NCBI GenBank assembly: GCA_025451275.1
Contig: JANWKR010000010.1
Location: forward strand, 1-64,000
Direction of reading: 5' to 3'
DNA length: 64,000 nucleotides
Origin: Steroidobacteraceae bacterium
GTDB taxonomy: Bacteria; Pseudomonadota; Gammaproteobacteria; Steroidobacterales; Steroidobacteraceae
Below the pieces are notes generated by a model. That model worked only from the letters and a program-made list of their open reading frames with translations. It was not told the origin of the DNA and did not search any database. Below are positions 31,699 through 39,673 of this stretch, piece after piece; the stretch's first letter is position 1, and each line of letters begins with the position of its first letter. The position numbers and the translations under genes are program-made.

Positions 31699-31727
31699 TC
31701 AGAGTCAACGCGCGCACCACCGGTTCC
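31699..31727 (-). promoter_or_regulatory. Possible sigma-E-like promoter of the tam operon
   Basis: On the minus strand GGAACCG (31727-31721) is followed 17 bases later by TCTGA (31703-31699). This resembles the RpoE pattern GGAACTT - 16 bp - TCTGA and would give a 5' leader of about 65 bases before tamA. The -35 match is partial. A TAGAAT -10-like box closer to the gene has no good -35. An envelope-stress promoter would suit tamAB but this is weak evidence. Confidence 0.3.
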
Positions 31728-31738
31728 GCTGACACCGC

Positions 31739-32515
31739 TCACGGCCACTCGCCCGGGCCGAGCGTGAACTCGCTGCGGCCGGTTTCCTGGCCGACGGCGT
31801 CGAAGCGCTGCTCGATCAGCCGCAACTCCCCCGCCGCCCCGAGCAGCAGCACGCTGGCGCAGCGCGTGCCGTAGCGGGGGTGCAGCACGAACGGGGCCGA
31901 AAGCGCCCGGGCCCACTCCGGCGGCAGGCCGCCGGTGTCGGTCTGCGCCTGCGGGGCCGGGGTACGATCGGCGAGCAGGGAGAACAGGCCGGCCGGCGCG
32001 GCGGCGGGCGTTTGCAGCCAGGCCTCGAAGCCGGCGCGCACCCGCGTCAGCTTCGGCCACGGCGTGTCGAGCAGCTCGTTCGACAGGCCGTAGATCCCGG
32101 GGGGCAGGGCGCGCGCGAACGGCGCGGCGCGGTTCGAGCCGTACCACAGCTCGCGGGCGTCGGTGAGCAGCAGGTTGAAGCCGGAGTAGTGCGCCGCCTC
32201 GGGCTCGAGCGCGGCGAAGAAGGCCGCGGCGTCGTCGCTGCCGCCGAGGTAGCGCGGGATCAGGCCACCACGCGAGCGTGCCCCCGGCTGCGGCCGCTGC
32301 AGCTCGCGGAAGTTGGTGACTATACCGAAGCGCCGCGCGCGGTCGAGGCCCAGCCACGTGCCCTGCGCCTGCAGGTCGCGCCCGGCGAGCATGTCGGCCG
32401 GCGGCGGCCACTTGGCGAGCGGCGCGGCGGGGCGCGCGTGGAACTCGTCGCGGTTGGCGGCCACCACGAGGCGGTAGCGCGGATGCGCCTGCCAGGCGAG
32501 CACCAGGAGGCACAT
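31739..32515 (-). CDS. NRDE (TANGO2-like) family protein
   Basis: 258 residues. The N-terminal Cys2 (MCLLVLAW) and the NRDE signature at 21-24 (AANRDEFHARP) are present, followed by AGRDLQAQGTWLGLD, RFGIVTNFREL, SRGGLIPRYL, GFNLLLTDARELWYGSN and GIYGLSNELLDTPWPKL. These are the full series of conserved TANGO2/NRDE blocks (Ntn-hydrolase-like fold). In animals the family is linked to lipid and haem handling; the bacterial role is unknown. It sits 4 bases downstream of nudC, so the two are probably co-transcribed. Confidence 0.88.
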   Translation of the reverse strand: MCLLVLAWQAHPRYRLVVAANRDEFHARPAAPLAKWPPPADMLAGRDLQAQGTWLGLDRARRFGIVTNFRELQRPQPGARSRGGLIPRYLGGSDDAAAFFAALEPEAAHYSGFNLLLTDARELWYGSNRAAPFARALPPGIYGLSNELLDTPWPKLTRVRAGFEAWLQTPAAAPAGLFSLLADRTPAPQAQTDTGGLPPEWARALSAPFVLHPRYGTRCASVLLLGAAGELRLIEQRFDAVGQETGRSEFTLGPGEWP

Positions 32516-32519
32516 CGCG

Positions 32520-33425
32520 TCAGCCGCCGGCCTGCAGCCAGCCCTCGATGAGGCGCCACGAGATCGACTGCGTCGGCGGCGCGAGCGCCTCGCCGGAAGT
32601 GATCTGCGCCCGCGTGAACCAGCGCGCGTCCTCGAGCTCGCCGCTGACCCGCACCGGGCTGCCGGCGGCGGCGCGCGCCTCGAAGCCGATCATCAGCGAG
32701 GACGGAAACGGCCACGGCTGCGAGGAGTGGTAGCGCACCGCGCCCACGTCGACGCCGGTCTCCTCCTGCACCTCGCGCACCACGGCGTCCTCGAGGCTCT
32801 CGCCCGGCTCGACGAAGCCGGCGATGGTCGAGTAGCGGCGCGCCGGCCAGTCCGCCTGACGCCCGAGCAGCGCGCGCTCGCCGTCGCTTACCAGCACGAT
32901 GATCGCCGGGTCGAGGCGCGGAAAGAACTCGTGCGCGCAGGCGGGGTTGGTGCAGCGCAGGCAGTGCCCGGCGTGGGTCGGCTGCGTCGGCGCGGCACAC
33001 ACGCCGCAGAAGCGCTGCCGCAGGCGCCAGATGGACAGGCCGCGCGCATAGGCGAGCACGGCCGCCTCGGCGGCTGCCAGCACCGCGGTGAGTGGCCGCA
33101 GCTCCCGGAAGCCGGTGCCGGGCGGGGTCGTGGGCACGGCATCGGCGGGCAGGTCGATCAGGACACAGCGCGCATCCTGGTACCAGCCGAGCAGCACGCA
33201 CGGCGCGTCGCCCATGGCCGCGGCGCCGGCGTTGTCCAGGAACGCGATGCGCGGCGACTCCCCGGAGCTGAGCAGCTGGGTGCTGCCGCGCGCCACCAGG
33301 TAGCGCGTCGCCGGGTCGGTGCGCGCCGCCTCGATCCAGCGCGGGTCCTCGCGCTCCTCGGCGCGCCGCTCCAGGTAGGGTCCGGAGAAGAAGTTGGGGC
33401 GCGCCTGCATCAATGCCGTCCGCAC
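32520..33425 (-). CDS. nudC: NAD(+)/NADH diphosphatase and NAD-decapping enzyme NudC
   Basis: 301 residues from GTG 33425; ATG 33410 (MQARPNFFSGPYLERR) is an equally good start. The zinc ribbon is C140-GV-C143 with C155, C158 and C163. The Nudix box GFVEPGESLEDAVVREVQEETGV is complete (split across 203-225). The NADH-pyrophosphatase motif SQPWPFPSSLM follows. NudC hydrolyses NADH and removes NAD caps from RNA in the cytosol. Both the zinc site and catalytic glutamates are intact. It is the first gene of a two-gene unit with the NRDE protein. Confidence 0.93.
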   Translation of the reverse strand: MRTALMQARPNFFSGPYLERRAEEREDPRWIEAARTDPATRYLVARGSTQLLSSGESPRIAFLDNAGAAAMGDAPCVLLGWYQDARCVLIDLPADAVPTTPPGTGFRELRPLTAVLAAAEAAVLAYARGLSIWRLRQRFCGVCAAPTQPTHAGHCLRCTNPACAHEFFPRLDPAIIVLVSDGERALLGRQADWPARRYSTIAGFVEPGESLEDAVVREVQEETGVDVGAVRYHSSQPWPFPSSLMIGFEARAAAGSPVRVSGELEDARWFTRAQITSGEALAPPTQSISWRLIEGWLQAGG

Positions 33426-33475
33426 TCGTCATACATGGCGGCGGATTCTAGCCGGGCCGTCCGCGAAAAGGCGCC

Positions 33476-34018
33476 TCAGGCGCGGGGTGGCACCGTGGCG
33501 CTGCAGTGCTGGCAGCGCACGCTGCGCAGCGGAAAGCGCTCCGTGACCAGGAGGCCGCCGCACTCGCTGCACGACGCCAGGCGCAGCTGGTCGCCGCGGC
33601 CGAGCGCGGTGGCGAGGAACACCGCGTGCTCGAAGGAGATCTGTGCCGAGGGCAGCAGCAGCCGGTAGGCCTCGAACGCCTGGCACAGCAGCTCGCCACG
33701 CGTCAGGCCGGGCGTCGCCGCCGCCTCCGCCCCCGGCAGCACGCCCAGCAGTGACAGCACGCTGGCGAGCAGTGCCGTCTCCTCCTGCAGGCGCAGCGAG
33801 CGGGTGAAGTAGGCCACCTGGTGCGGCGACTTGCCGCGGTGACGCGGCAGCTGGCGGCGGGCATGGCCGAGGTAGGAGCGGTACAGCTTGCGGATGCGGT
33901 CGTCGGACAGGCCGGTCCAGGCGCGGATGGTCTGGGTGCGCGCCTCGTGGCGCAGGAAGCGCAGCGCCAGTTCCATGCGCGCGCGCTCGCGGTGGTAGCG
34001 GTCGTCGGAAATGCGCAT
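33476..34018 (-). CDS. FlhC-like transcriptional regulator
   Basis: 180 residues from ATG 34018, which has GAGGA 7-8 bases upstream; ATG 34048 would place the start inside the palindrome. The N-terminal helical part is ERARMELALRFLRHEARTQTI...LSDDRIRKLYRSYLG, like the start of FlhC. Then a long helical middle with LCQAFEAYRLLLPSAQISFEHA follows. A zinc site with C150-SE-C153 and C169-QH-C172 has nearly the same spacing as FlhC (C137, C140, C157, C160 in E. coli). No FlhD and no flagellar gene is in the window. It probably regulates itself and the divergent gene through the palindromes at 34048-34104. Confidence 0.72.
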   Translation of the reverse strand: MRISDDRYHRERARMELALRFLRHEARTQTIRAWTGLSDDRIRKLYRSYLGHARRQLPRHRGKSPHQVAYFTRSLRLQEETALLASVLSLLGVLPGAEAAATPGLTRGELLCQAFEAYRLLLPSAQISFEHAVFLATALGRGDQLRLASCSECGGLLVTERFPLRSVRCQHCSATVPPRA

Positions 34019-34047
34019 GCGGGGGTCCTCGTGCAGGACTGGCACCA

Positions 34048-34069
34048 TTTTGGTTGAAAATCACCAAAA
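34048..34069. promoter_or_regulatory. Palindromic operator, copy 1, upstream of the FlhC-like gene
   Basis: A 22-bp near-palindrome: arm TTTTGGTTG, AAAA centre, arm TCACCAAAA. Seven outer bases are perfectly complementary. It is the same size and design as copy 2, with start-to-start spacing of 35 bp. It lies 29 bases from the FlhC-like ATG, where it would block or recruit RNA polymerase. Confidence 0.7.
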
Positions 34070-34082
34070 CTCAACACCACAA

Positions 34083-34104
34083 ATTTGGTTAAAAATAACC
34101 AAAT
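34083..34104. promoter_or_regulatory. Palindromic operator, copy 2
   Basis: A perfect 22-bp dyad: arm ATTTGGTTA, AAAA centre, arm TAACCAAAT (9-bp arms). It lies 69 bases before the plus-strand gene at 34173. It is strikingly AT-rich for this genome. A dimer-of-dimers regulator bound at two sites about 3.3 turns apart fits the pair. The binding protein is inferred, not shown. Confidence 0.75.
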
Positions 34105-34172
34105 CTGCGGATGGCTTGGAGGCGCCGCTCGGCTAGGATAGCCAACGCTGCGGACCGGGCCGGAGGCACACC

Positions 34173-34832
34173 ATGCTGTTGCACTGCGAGAACGAAGACG
34201 GCGTGACCGAGGCGGGCGGTGCGCTCGCCTGGCTGCACGACGGCACGCTCGAGTCCCTCATGGAGGTGAACGAGTCGTGTCTCGGGCTGCTGGCCGAAGA
34301 GGCGCGGCTGCGGGCCGCACCGGCCGCGCCGCTCGTGCGGCAGGTCGGTGAGCTGTGGCGCGCGCTCGATGCCGGGGCACGCCGGCGCGCCGCCGCCTGT
34401 CCCTACCTGCTGTTCGACGCCGGTTTCGCCGAGCCGCTGCGCTGGCGGCCGCAGGCGGTGCAGGTGGGCGAGGGCGCGCGTGCCGGCTACACCGCGTACT
34501 TCACCGCGGCGGCGGCGGCGCCGATGACGCGCCTGGTCATCACCTACGCCTGGCACCTGGCCCGGGCGCAGGGACCGGCGGCGCGGCTCCTGCTCGGCAT
34601 GCCCGGGCCGTGCGCGGCGCTGATCGCGCGCCACACCCTGCCGCAGATCCAGGCGCTCGCCGAGGCCCATCCCCAGTGGCTGCGCCCGCGCTGGCCGGCG
34701 CGCGTGCAGGTGTGGCGCGACCTGTTACTGGCGGCGGCCGGTGGCGAGTCCGGCGCGCTCGAGCGGGCGCGGCTGCGTGGCCTGACGCTGCTCGCCGCCG
34801 AGGTGCGGCGGGGGAGCGAGGCGCGCCACTGA
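34173..34832 (+). CDS. Unknown protein divergent from the FlhC-like regulator
   Basis: 219 residues with a strong GGAGG 7 bases before ATG 34173. Nothing I recognise. It is mostly helical and Ala/Leu/Arg-rich, without signal peptide or membrane helices. Distinct segments are LMEVNESCLGLLAEEARLRA, CPYLLFDAGFAEPLRW and WLRPRWPARVQVWRDLLLAAA. LITYAWHLARAQGPAARLLLGMP-type stretches suggest a helical bundle. The shared operator region makes it a likely partner or target of the FlhC-like protein, possibly filling the place of FlhD. That is a guess from position only. Confidence 0.6.
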   Translation: MLLHCENEDGVTEAGGALAWLHDGTLESLMEVNESCLGLLAEEARLRAAPAAPLVRQVGELWRALDAGARRRAAACPYLLFDAGFAEPLRWRPQAVQVGEGARAGYTAYFTAAAAAPMTRLVITYAWHLARAQGPAARLLLGMPGPCAALIARHTLPQIQALAEAHPQWLRPRWPARVQVWRDLLLAAAGGESGALERARLRGLTLLAAEVRRGSEARH

Positions 34833-35084
34833 GCGCGTGCCGGCGGCGCCGTTCCCGCGGCCGTCGCTGTGGGTGATGCCGCCGAGGTCGGCGCGCCGTT
34901 CGGCACCCTCGGCAAGGCCGCGCAGCCGGCCGGCCGGACCGCGCCGAAGCCCTGGACCGGCGCCCCGGCCTCCCGGACTAGCCGTCCGTTTCTGCCCTAT
35001 GCCTGTCTGTAGAAGCGGTGGCGCTCGCCTGCGCGCTGACCGAAGATACTGGCCGATTCTCAATCGCCACGGTCGCAGGAACCC

Positions 35085-35645
35085 ATGAAGCAGGCACTCA
35101 TCGTCATCGACGTGCAGGAATCCTTCCGCCACCGGCCGTACTTCCGCGGCGAGGGCCTGCCGGCCTTCCTGGACAACCTGCAGTCACTCATCGACGGTTG
35201 CCGCGCCCGCGGCATCCCGGTGCTACAGGTCTTTCACCAGGAGCCGGGCGATGATGCCGGCAACCCCTTCACCGCCGCCTCCGGCCAGGTACGGCCGATG
35301 CCCGAGCTGGCGCTGGTGCCGGATGCGGTCTTCACCAAGGAGGTGCACTCGGCGATGTTCGCCCGCACCGCCGACGGCACGACCCTGGAGCAGTGGCTGC
35401 GCGGGCGCGGCATCGGCGAGCTGCTGATCACCGGCATTCGCACCGAGCAGTGCTGCGAGACCACCGCACGGCACGCCTCGGACCTCGGCTACAGCGTGCG
35501 CTACGTGACCGACGCGACCCTCACCTTCCCGATGCGCACCCGCGCCGGGCGCGAGGTGTCGGCGGCGGAGATCCGCGAGCGCACCGAGCTGGTGCTCGAT
35601 GGCCGCTTCGCGCGGATCGTCTCGAGCGCCGGCGCACTCGGCTGA
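35085..35645 (+). CDS. Isochorismatase-fold cysteine hydrolase
   Basis: 186 residues. The catalytic triad can be placed: D9 in ALIVIDVQESF, K85 in VFTKEVHSAMF, and the nucleophile C123 in TGIRTEQCCETTARHA. A second Cys sits at 124 where Val is usual. Members hydrolyse nicotinamide, isochorismate, ureido acids or similar small amides; the substrate here is not evident. It is followed 18 bases later by a GlxA-type regulator on the same strand. This pairing suggests the regulator controls the hydrolase or that both respond to the same compound. Confidence 0.85.
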   Translation: MKQALIVIDVQESFRHRPYFRGEGLPAFLDNLQSLIDGCRARGIPVLQVFHQEPGDDAGNPFTAASGQVRPMPELALVPDAVFTKEVHSAMFARTADGTTLEQWLRGRGIGELLITGIRTEQCCETTARHASDLGYSVRYVTDATLTFPMRTRAGREVSAAEIRERTELVLDGRFARIVSSAGALG

Positions 35646-35663
35646 GCTGAGCGAGACCGCCGC

Positions 35664-36632
35664 ATGACCCGGCGCGAAGTGGTGTTCGTGCTGCTGCCCA
35701 ACGTGGTGCTGCTCGACGTGGCCGGCCCGGCGGACGCGTTCCGCAACGCCGCCAACCTGGTGCCGGGCAGCTACGCGCTGCGCTTCGTGGCGCCGCGCGA
35801 GCGCATCCCGAGCGCGGTCGGCCTCAGCCTCGCCGCCCTCGAGCCCCTGCCGGCAGCACTCACCCCGGGGAGCCTCCTGGTGCTCACCGGCATCGGCGGC
35901 AGCGGCATCGATCCGCACGAGCCGGCGACGCGCGACGTCATCGAGTGGCTCCGTGGCGGCGTCGCCCGCGACGCGCTGCTCCTGTGCGTGTGCGCGGGCA
36001 GCGTGCTGGCGGCGCGCGCCGGGCTGCTGGCCGGGCGCGAGTGCACCACGCACCACGCGCATATCGACGAGCTGCGGCAGGTCGAGCCGCGCGCCCGCGT
36101 GCTCGACAACCGCATTTTCGTCGAGGACGGCACGGTGTTCACCAGTGCCGGCGTCACCGCCGGGCTCGACCTGGCGCTGCACGTCATCGGCCAGCAGCAG
36201 GGACAGCGCGTGGCGGCGGAAGTGGCGCGCGACCTGGTCGTGTACCTGCGCCGCGCCGGCACCGACCCGGCGCTGTCGCCGTGGGTCATGCACCGTAACC
36301 ACCTGCACCCGGCCGTGCACCGCGTCCAGGACGCGGTGGCGCGCGACCCGGCGGCCAGCTGGGGCTCGGCGGAGCTGGCGGCGGTGGCCTGCACGAGCGC
36401 GCGCAACCTGGCGCGCCTGTTCGCCGAGCACGCGCACTGCTCGCCGCTCGACTACGTGCAGCTGATCCGCTTCGCGTTCGCCAAGCAGCTCGTGACCGGC
36501 AGCCGCCTCGACCTGGAGCGCGTCGCGGCGCGCTCCGGCTTCCGCTCTGCCCAGCACCTGCGGCGCGTGTGGTCGCGCTGGGAGGCGCGGCCGCCGAGCG
36601 CCTTCCGGCCGCGCGAGGCGCGCGCCGCCTAG
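35664..36632 (+). CDS. GlxA-family transcriptional regulator (DJ-1/PfpI domain plus AraC HTH)
   Basis: 322 residues. The N-terminal DJ-1/PfpI-like domain (about 1-190) has VVFVLLPNVVLLDVAGPADAF and the elbow LLCVCAGSVLAARAGLLAGR, followed by TTHHAHIDELRQVEP and FTSAGVTAGLDLALH. The C-terminal AraC domain (about 215-320) has ELAAVACTSARNLARLFAEH and FRSAQHLRRVWSRWEARPPSAFR. Such proteins regulate amine or amino-acid catabolism. It is co-directional with and close to the isochorismatase-fold gene. Confidence 0.9.
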   Translation: MTRREVVFVLLPNVVLLDVAGPADAFRNAANLVPGSYALRFVAPRERIPSAVGLSLAALEPLPAALTPGSLLVLTGIGGSGIDPHEPATRDVIEWLRGGVARDALLLCVCAGSVLAARAGLLAGRECTTHHAHIDELRQVEPRARVLDNRIFVEDGTVFTSAGVTAGLDLALHVIGQQQGQRVAAEVARDLVVYLRRAGTDPALSPWVMHRNHLHPAVHRVQDAVARDPAASWGSAELAAVACTSARNLARLFAEHAHCSPLDYVQLIRFAFAKQLVTGSRLDLERVAARSGFRSAQHLRRVWSRWEARPPSAFRPREARAA

Positions 36633-36633
36633 C

Positions 36634-36900
36634 TCAGGGGAATTTCCATTTGAGAATGACCGCGGTGAGCGCCGGCAGGCCGAAGATCAGCAGGAAGATC
36701 GGCAGCTCGTCCGCGGGCGTGTAGCCGGCCTTCGCGACCCCGACCCACAGGTTGGCGGAGGAGACGCCGAGCCACACCACGATGAACGCGACCGTCGCCG
36801 CGTAGGAGGCCCCCGGATAGTTGCCCGAGAACAGCCGGCCGAGGAGCAGGCACGCCGCCAGCAACAGCGAGCCCACGAGCAGGAAGAGTGCGGTGCGCAT
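36634..36900 (-). CDS. Small membrane protein of unknown function
   Basis: 88 residues from ATG 36900. Three hydrophobic segments are visible: TALFLLVGSLLLAACLLLGRL, ASYAATVAFIVVWLGVSSANLWVG and LPIFLLIFGLPALTAVILKW. The polar link KAGYTPADE lies between the second and third. No family is recognised. It is convergent with the GlxA-type gene (one base between stops) and 14 bases after the M24 peptidase gene, so probably transcribed with it. Confidence 0.65.
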   Translation of the reverse strand: MRTALFLLVGSLLLAACLLLGRLFSGNYPGASYAATVAFIVVWLGVSSANLWVGVAKAGYTPADELPIFLLIFGLPALTAVILKWKFP

Positions 36901-36914
36901 GGAGCCTGGACCGG

Positions 36915-37709
36915 TTAGAGGGTCAGCAGCTCTTCGTAGAACGCGCCGATCTGCCGCGCCGGATCGACCAGATGCACCTCGAGGATCCAGTGAGCCGTGC
37001 GCCCCGAGGCATCGCGGCATCTGAGCGGCGCGGGGTTGGCGGCCGTAATCAGCGAGCGGACTTTTTCGCCGGCAAAGTTTTCGTGCGGAAACTCGCCGAC
37101 CAGATGTCCGCAGTGGTAGTTACCGTAGGTCCAGCCGAGCGCGCCCGACAGCCGCACCACCTCCGCGTACAGCGCTGCCGCCGTCAGCTGCGCGTGCGCG
37201 GCGAAGAAGCCCTTGGCGGCGGCGAACACGCGCTCCAGGTCAGCGCACATGCGGTGCTTGAGCGGGTCATTCCCCAACACCCAGGTGCGTCCGAAGTCCG
37301 CTTCCCACCCGGCGAAGATCGGCCCGAAGTCGGCGAACGCGATGTCGTCTTCCGTCATGACGCGGTCCGGCGCCTCATCCTGATAAGGTCTGAGGGTGTT
37401 GGGACCCGAGCGCACGATGCGCTTGTGCCAGTGGCGCGCGACGGCGAATTGCCCGGCGGCGAGATCGCGCACCGCATCGCTCGCCGCCAGGTCGGTGGCG
37501 CCGGGCCGCAGGATGCCGGCCTGTTCCACCGCCGCAAAGAGCCGTGCCGCCTGGCGCTGCGCGTCGAGCAGGCGCGCCGCGCGCAGCTCCTCGCTACGCT
37601 CATGCCGCGCGCGCGCGTCCTTCGGTGCGCCTTGCGGGGCGGAGTCCACCTGGACTACCTGCGCCGCGGCAGCATCAGTAGACGGCGATCTCGCGCCGCC
37701 CGCCGGCAT
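36915..37709 (-). CDS. M24-family metallopeptidase (Xaa-Pro/aminopeptidase-like)
   Basis: 264 residues, pita-bread fold. Candidate metal ligands are all present: D in FADFGPIF, D in WEADFGRTWVLG, H in HCGHLVGEFPHENF, E in WILEVHLVDP, and E in GAFYEELLTL. HWHKRIVRSGPNTL matches the active-site entry of family members. It lacks the N-terminal creatinase-like domain of large Xaa-Pro peptidases. The ATG at 37709 overlaps the isoaspartyl peptidase by 35 bases; GTG 37649 would avoid this. It is co-directional with two isoaspartyl peptidases, suggesting a shared peptide-degradation role. Confidence 0.8.
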   Translation of the reverse strand: MPAGGARSPSTDAAAAQVVQVDSAPQGAPKDARARHERSEELRAARLLDAQRQAARLFAAVEQAGILRPGATDLAASDAVRDLAAGQFAVARHWHKRIVRSGPNTLRPYQDEAPDRVMTEDDIAFADFGPIFAGWEADFGRTWVLGNDPLKHRMCADLERVFAAAKGFFAAHAQLTAAALYAEVVRLSGALGWTYGNYHCGHLVGEFPHENFAGEKVRSLITAANPAPLRCRDASGRTAHWILEVHLVDPARQIGAFYEELLTL

Positions 37710-38589
37710 CGCGGGCGCCGCGGAACATGCCGTCGGTGCTGAACTGCATCACCGGGACCCCGTCGCGGTCGACCGCGATCAGCCCGCCGTCCCCGCCCAT
37801 CCCGGACAGCACCTGCAGCACCTCGCGCACCGCCTGCTCGAGGCTCAGGCCGCGGTACTCGACCGCGGTGCACACATGGTGCGCGGCGACCGCGCGGATG
37901 AAGTACTCGCCGTGCCCGGTGGCGGACACCGCGCACACGCCGTTCTTGGCATAAGTGCCGGCGCCGATGATGGGCGAGTCGCCGACCCGCCCGGGGCGCT
38001 TGTTGGTCATGCCGCCGGTGGAGGTGGCGGCGGCGAGGTTGCCGGCCGTGTCGCGCGCCACCGCACCCACCGTACCGCGGGTGGAGGGCACGAGGTCCGA
38101 GACGCGCGCGCCGCGTTGCTCGGCCTCGAGCTGCTCGACGCGCTCGGCGGTGCGGAAGTACAGGTTGGGCACCAGCTGGAACTTCTCCTCGAGCGCGAAC
38201 TCCTCGGCGCCGGCGCCGACCAGCAGCACGTGCCGCGACTTCTCCATCACGCGCCGCGCCAGCTCGATCGGGTTCCTGACGTGCCGCACCGAGGCCACCG
38301 CGCCGGCGCGCAGCTGCCTGCCGTCCATGATGGCCGCATCGAGCTCGGCGGCACCGTCGCGGGTGAGGGCGGCGCCGTGGCCGGCGTTGAACAGCGGATC
38401 GTCCTCGAGGATGCGCACCGCGGTAGTGACCGCATCCAGGCTCGAGCCGCCGCCCTCGAGCAGCGCGTAGCCCGCATCGAGCGCGCGCTCCAGACCCTCG
38501 CGGTAGCGCGCCTCGCGCTCGGGCGTGAGCGCGGCGCGCGGCACCGCGCCGGCGCCGCCGTGCACGGCGATGGCGTAGGTGCTGCTCAC
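37675..38589 (-). CDS. iaaA: Isoaspartyl peptidase / plant-type L-asparaginase, cytoplasmic copy
   Basis: 304 residues from GTG 38589, overlapping the stop of the upstream paralogue (GTGA). It is an Ntn-hydrolase: YAIAVHGGAGAVPR start, INAGHGAAL-type loop (FNAGHGAALTRDG), MDG block, and the autocleavage site just before the catalytic Thr in TRGTVGAVARD. TSTGGMTNKRPGRVGDSPIIGAGTYA binds substrate. It cleaves beta-aspartyl dipeptides and asparagine. No signal peptide, so cytosolic. The pair with an exported copy is notable. Confidence 0.92.
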   Translation of the reverse strand: MSSTYAIAVHGGAGAVPRAALTPEREARYREGLERALDAGYALLEGGGSSLDAVTTAVRILEDDPLFNAGHGAALTRDGAAELDAAIMDGRQLRAGAVASVRHVRNPIELARRVMEKSRHVLLVGAGAEEFALEEKFQLVPNLYFRTAERVEQLEAEQRGARVSDLVPSTRGTVGAVARDTAGNLAAATSTGGMTNKRPGRVGDSPIIGAGTYAKNGVCAVSATGHGEYFIRAVAAHHVCTAVEYRGLSLEQAVREVLQVLSGMGGDGGLIAVDRDGVPVMQFSTDGMFRGARDAGGRREIAVY

Positions 38590-39587
38590 TGCAGGTCGTC
38601 CCCGTACATGCCGATGACGCGCTTGCCCTGCGAGTCGCGCGCGCCGCGGAACATGCCGGCGCTGTTGAAATCCATGGCCACGTGCCCGGCGGGGTCGAGC
38701 GCGATCACGCCGCCCTCGCCGCCGGTGCGCTGCAGCTTCTCGTGGATGACCTCGTGCACCGCCTGCTGCAGGGTCAGGTGCCGGTAGGCCACCAGCGCGC
38801 AGATGTCGTAGGCGAGCACCTGGCGGATGAAGTACTCACCGTCGCCGGTGCCCGATACCGCGCACGTGGCGTTGTTCGCATAGGTGCCGGCGCCGATCAG
38901 GGGCGAGTCGCCGACGCGCCCCAGGTGCTTGTTGGTGAGGCCGCCGGTGGAGGTGGCGGCGGCGAGGTTGCCGGCGCGGTCGAGCGCCACGGCACCAACC
39001 GTGCCGCTGGCGGTGATGCCGGCGGCTTTCGCCTTGGCGGCCTCCGCCTTGCGGGCCTCCTCCAGCTCGCGCTCGCGCCGCTCGGTGCGGAAGTAGGTGC
39101 GCGGCACCAGTACCACGCCGTGCTCGAGCGCGAACTCCTCGGCGCCGTCGCCGACCAGCAGCACGTGCGGGCTCTGCTCCATGACCAGCCGCGCCAGCTC
39201 GATCGGATTCTTGACGTGATGCACCGCGGCCACCGCGCCGGCGTGCGGGCCCGAGCCGTCCATGATGGCGGCGTCGAGCTCGGCGTCGCCCTGGTGGTTG
39301 AGCACCGCGCCACGGCCGGCGTTGAACTGCGGATCGTCCTCCATCACGCGCACGGCGGCGGTGACCGCATCCAGGCTGCTGCCGCCCTTCTCGAGCACCG
39401 CGTAGCCGGCATCGAGCGCGGCGCCCAGGCCTGCACGGTAGGAGGCTTCGGCGGCGGGCGTCATCTTGGCGCGCTCGATGACGCCGGCGCCGCCGTGGAT
39501 GACGAGGGCGACGGGATGCTGGGCGGCGGCGAGCGCGGGCGCAGCCAACAGCAGATACACGAGCGCGGGCTTAAACGGGTGCGACAT
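38586..39587 (-). CDS. Isoaspartyl peptidase / L-asparaginase, exported copy
   Basis: 333 residues. The signal peptide MSHPFKPALVYLLLAAPALA precedes the Ntn domain (VALVIHGGAGVIERAKM, FNAGRGAVLNHQG, MDGSGPHAGAVAAVHHVKNPIELARLVMEQSP in parts). The catalytic Thr is in ASGTVGAVALDRAGNLAAATSTGG. The linker before the Thr is Ala/Lys/Glu-rich (EEARKAEAAKAKAAG), longer than in the cytosolic copy. It is expected in the periplasm. It is clearly a tandem duplicate and is the first gene of a minus-strand unit of four (two peptidases, M24, small membrane protein). It is divergent from pyc. Confidence 0.9.
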   Translation of the reverse strand: MSHPFKPALVYLLLAAPALAAAQHPVALVIHGGAGVIERAKMTPAAEASYRAGLGAALDAGYAVLEKGGSSLDAVTAAVRVMEDDPQFNAGRGAVLNHQGDAELDAAIMDGSGPHAGAVAAVHHVKNPIELARLVMEQSPHVLLVGDGAEEFALEHGVVLVPRTYFRTERRERELEEARKAEAAKAKAAGITASGTVGAVALDRAGNLAAATSTGGLTNKHLGRVGDSPLIGAGTYANNATCAVSGTGDGEYFIRQVLAYDICALVAYRHLTLQQAVHEVIHEKLQRTGGEGGVIALDPAGHVAMDFNSAGMFRGARDSQGKRVIGMYGDDLQ

Positions 39588-39673
39588 CTGTTCCCTTCGG
39601 CGGCTATCATCGAAGTACCGTGCACGCCGTGGCGTGCGCGGGCCTCCCCGGTCATCCGACGGCAGATCTTAAG

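Noticed and set aside
26920-31732. Long plus-strand frames opposite tamB and tamA
   Set aside because: They are mirror images of TamA/TamB coding, rich in Arg/Val/Gly/His, with no ribosome binding site or family signal.
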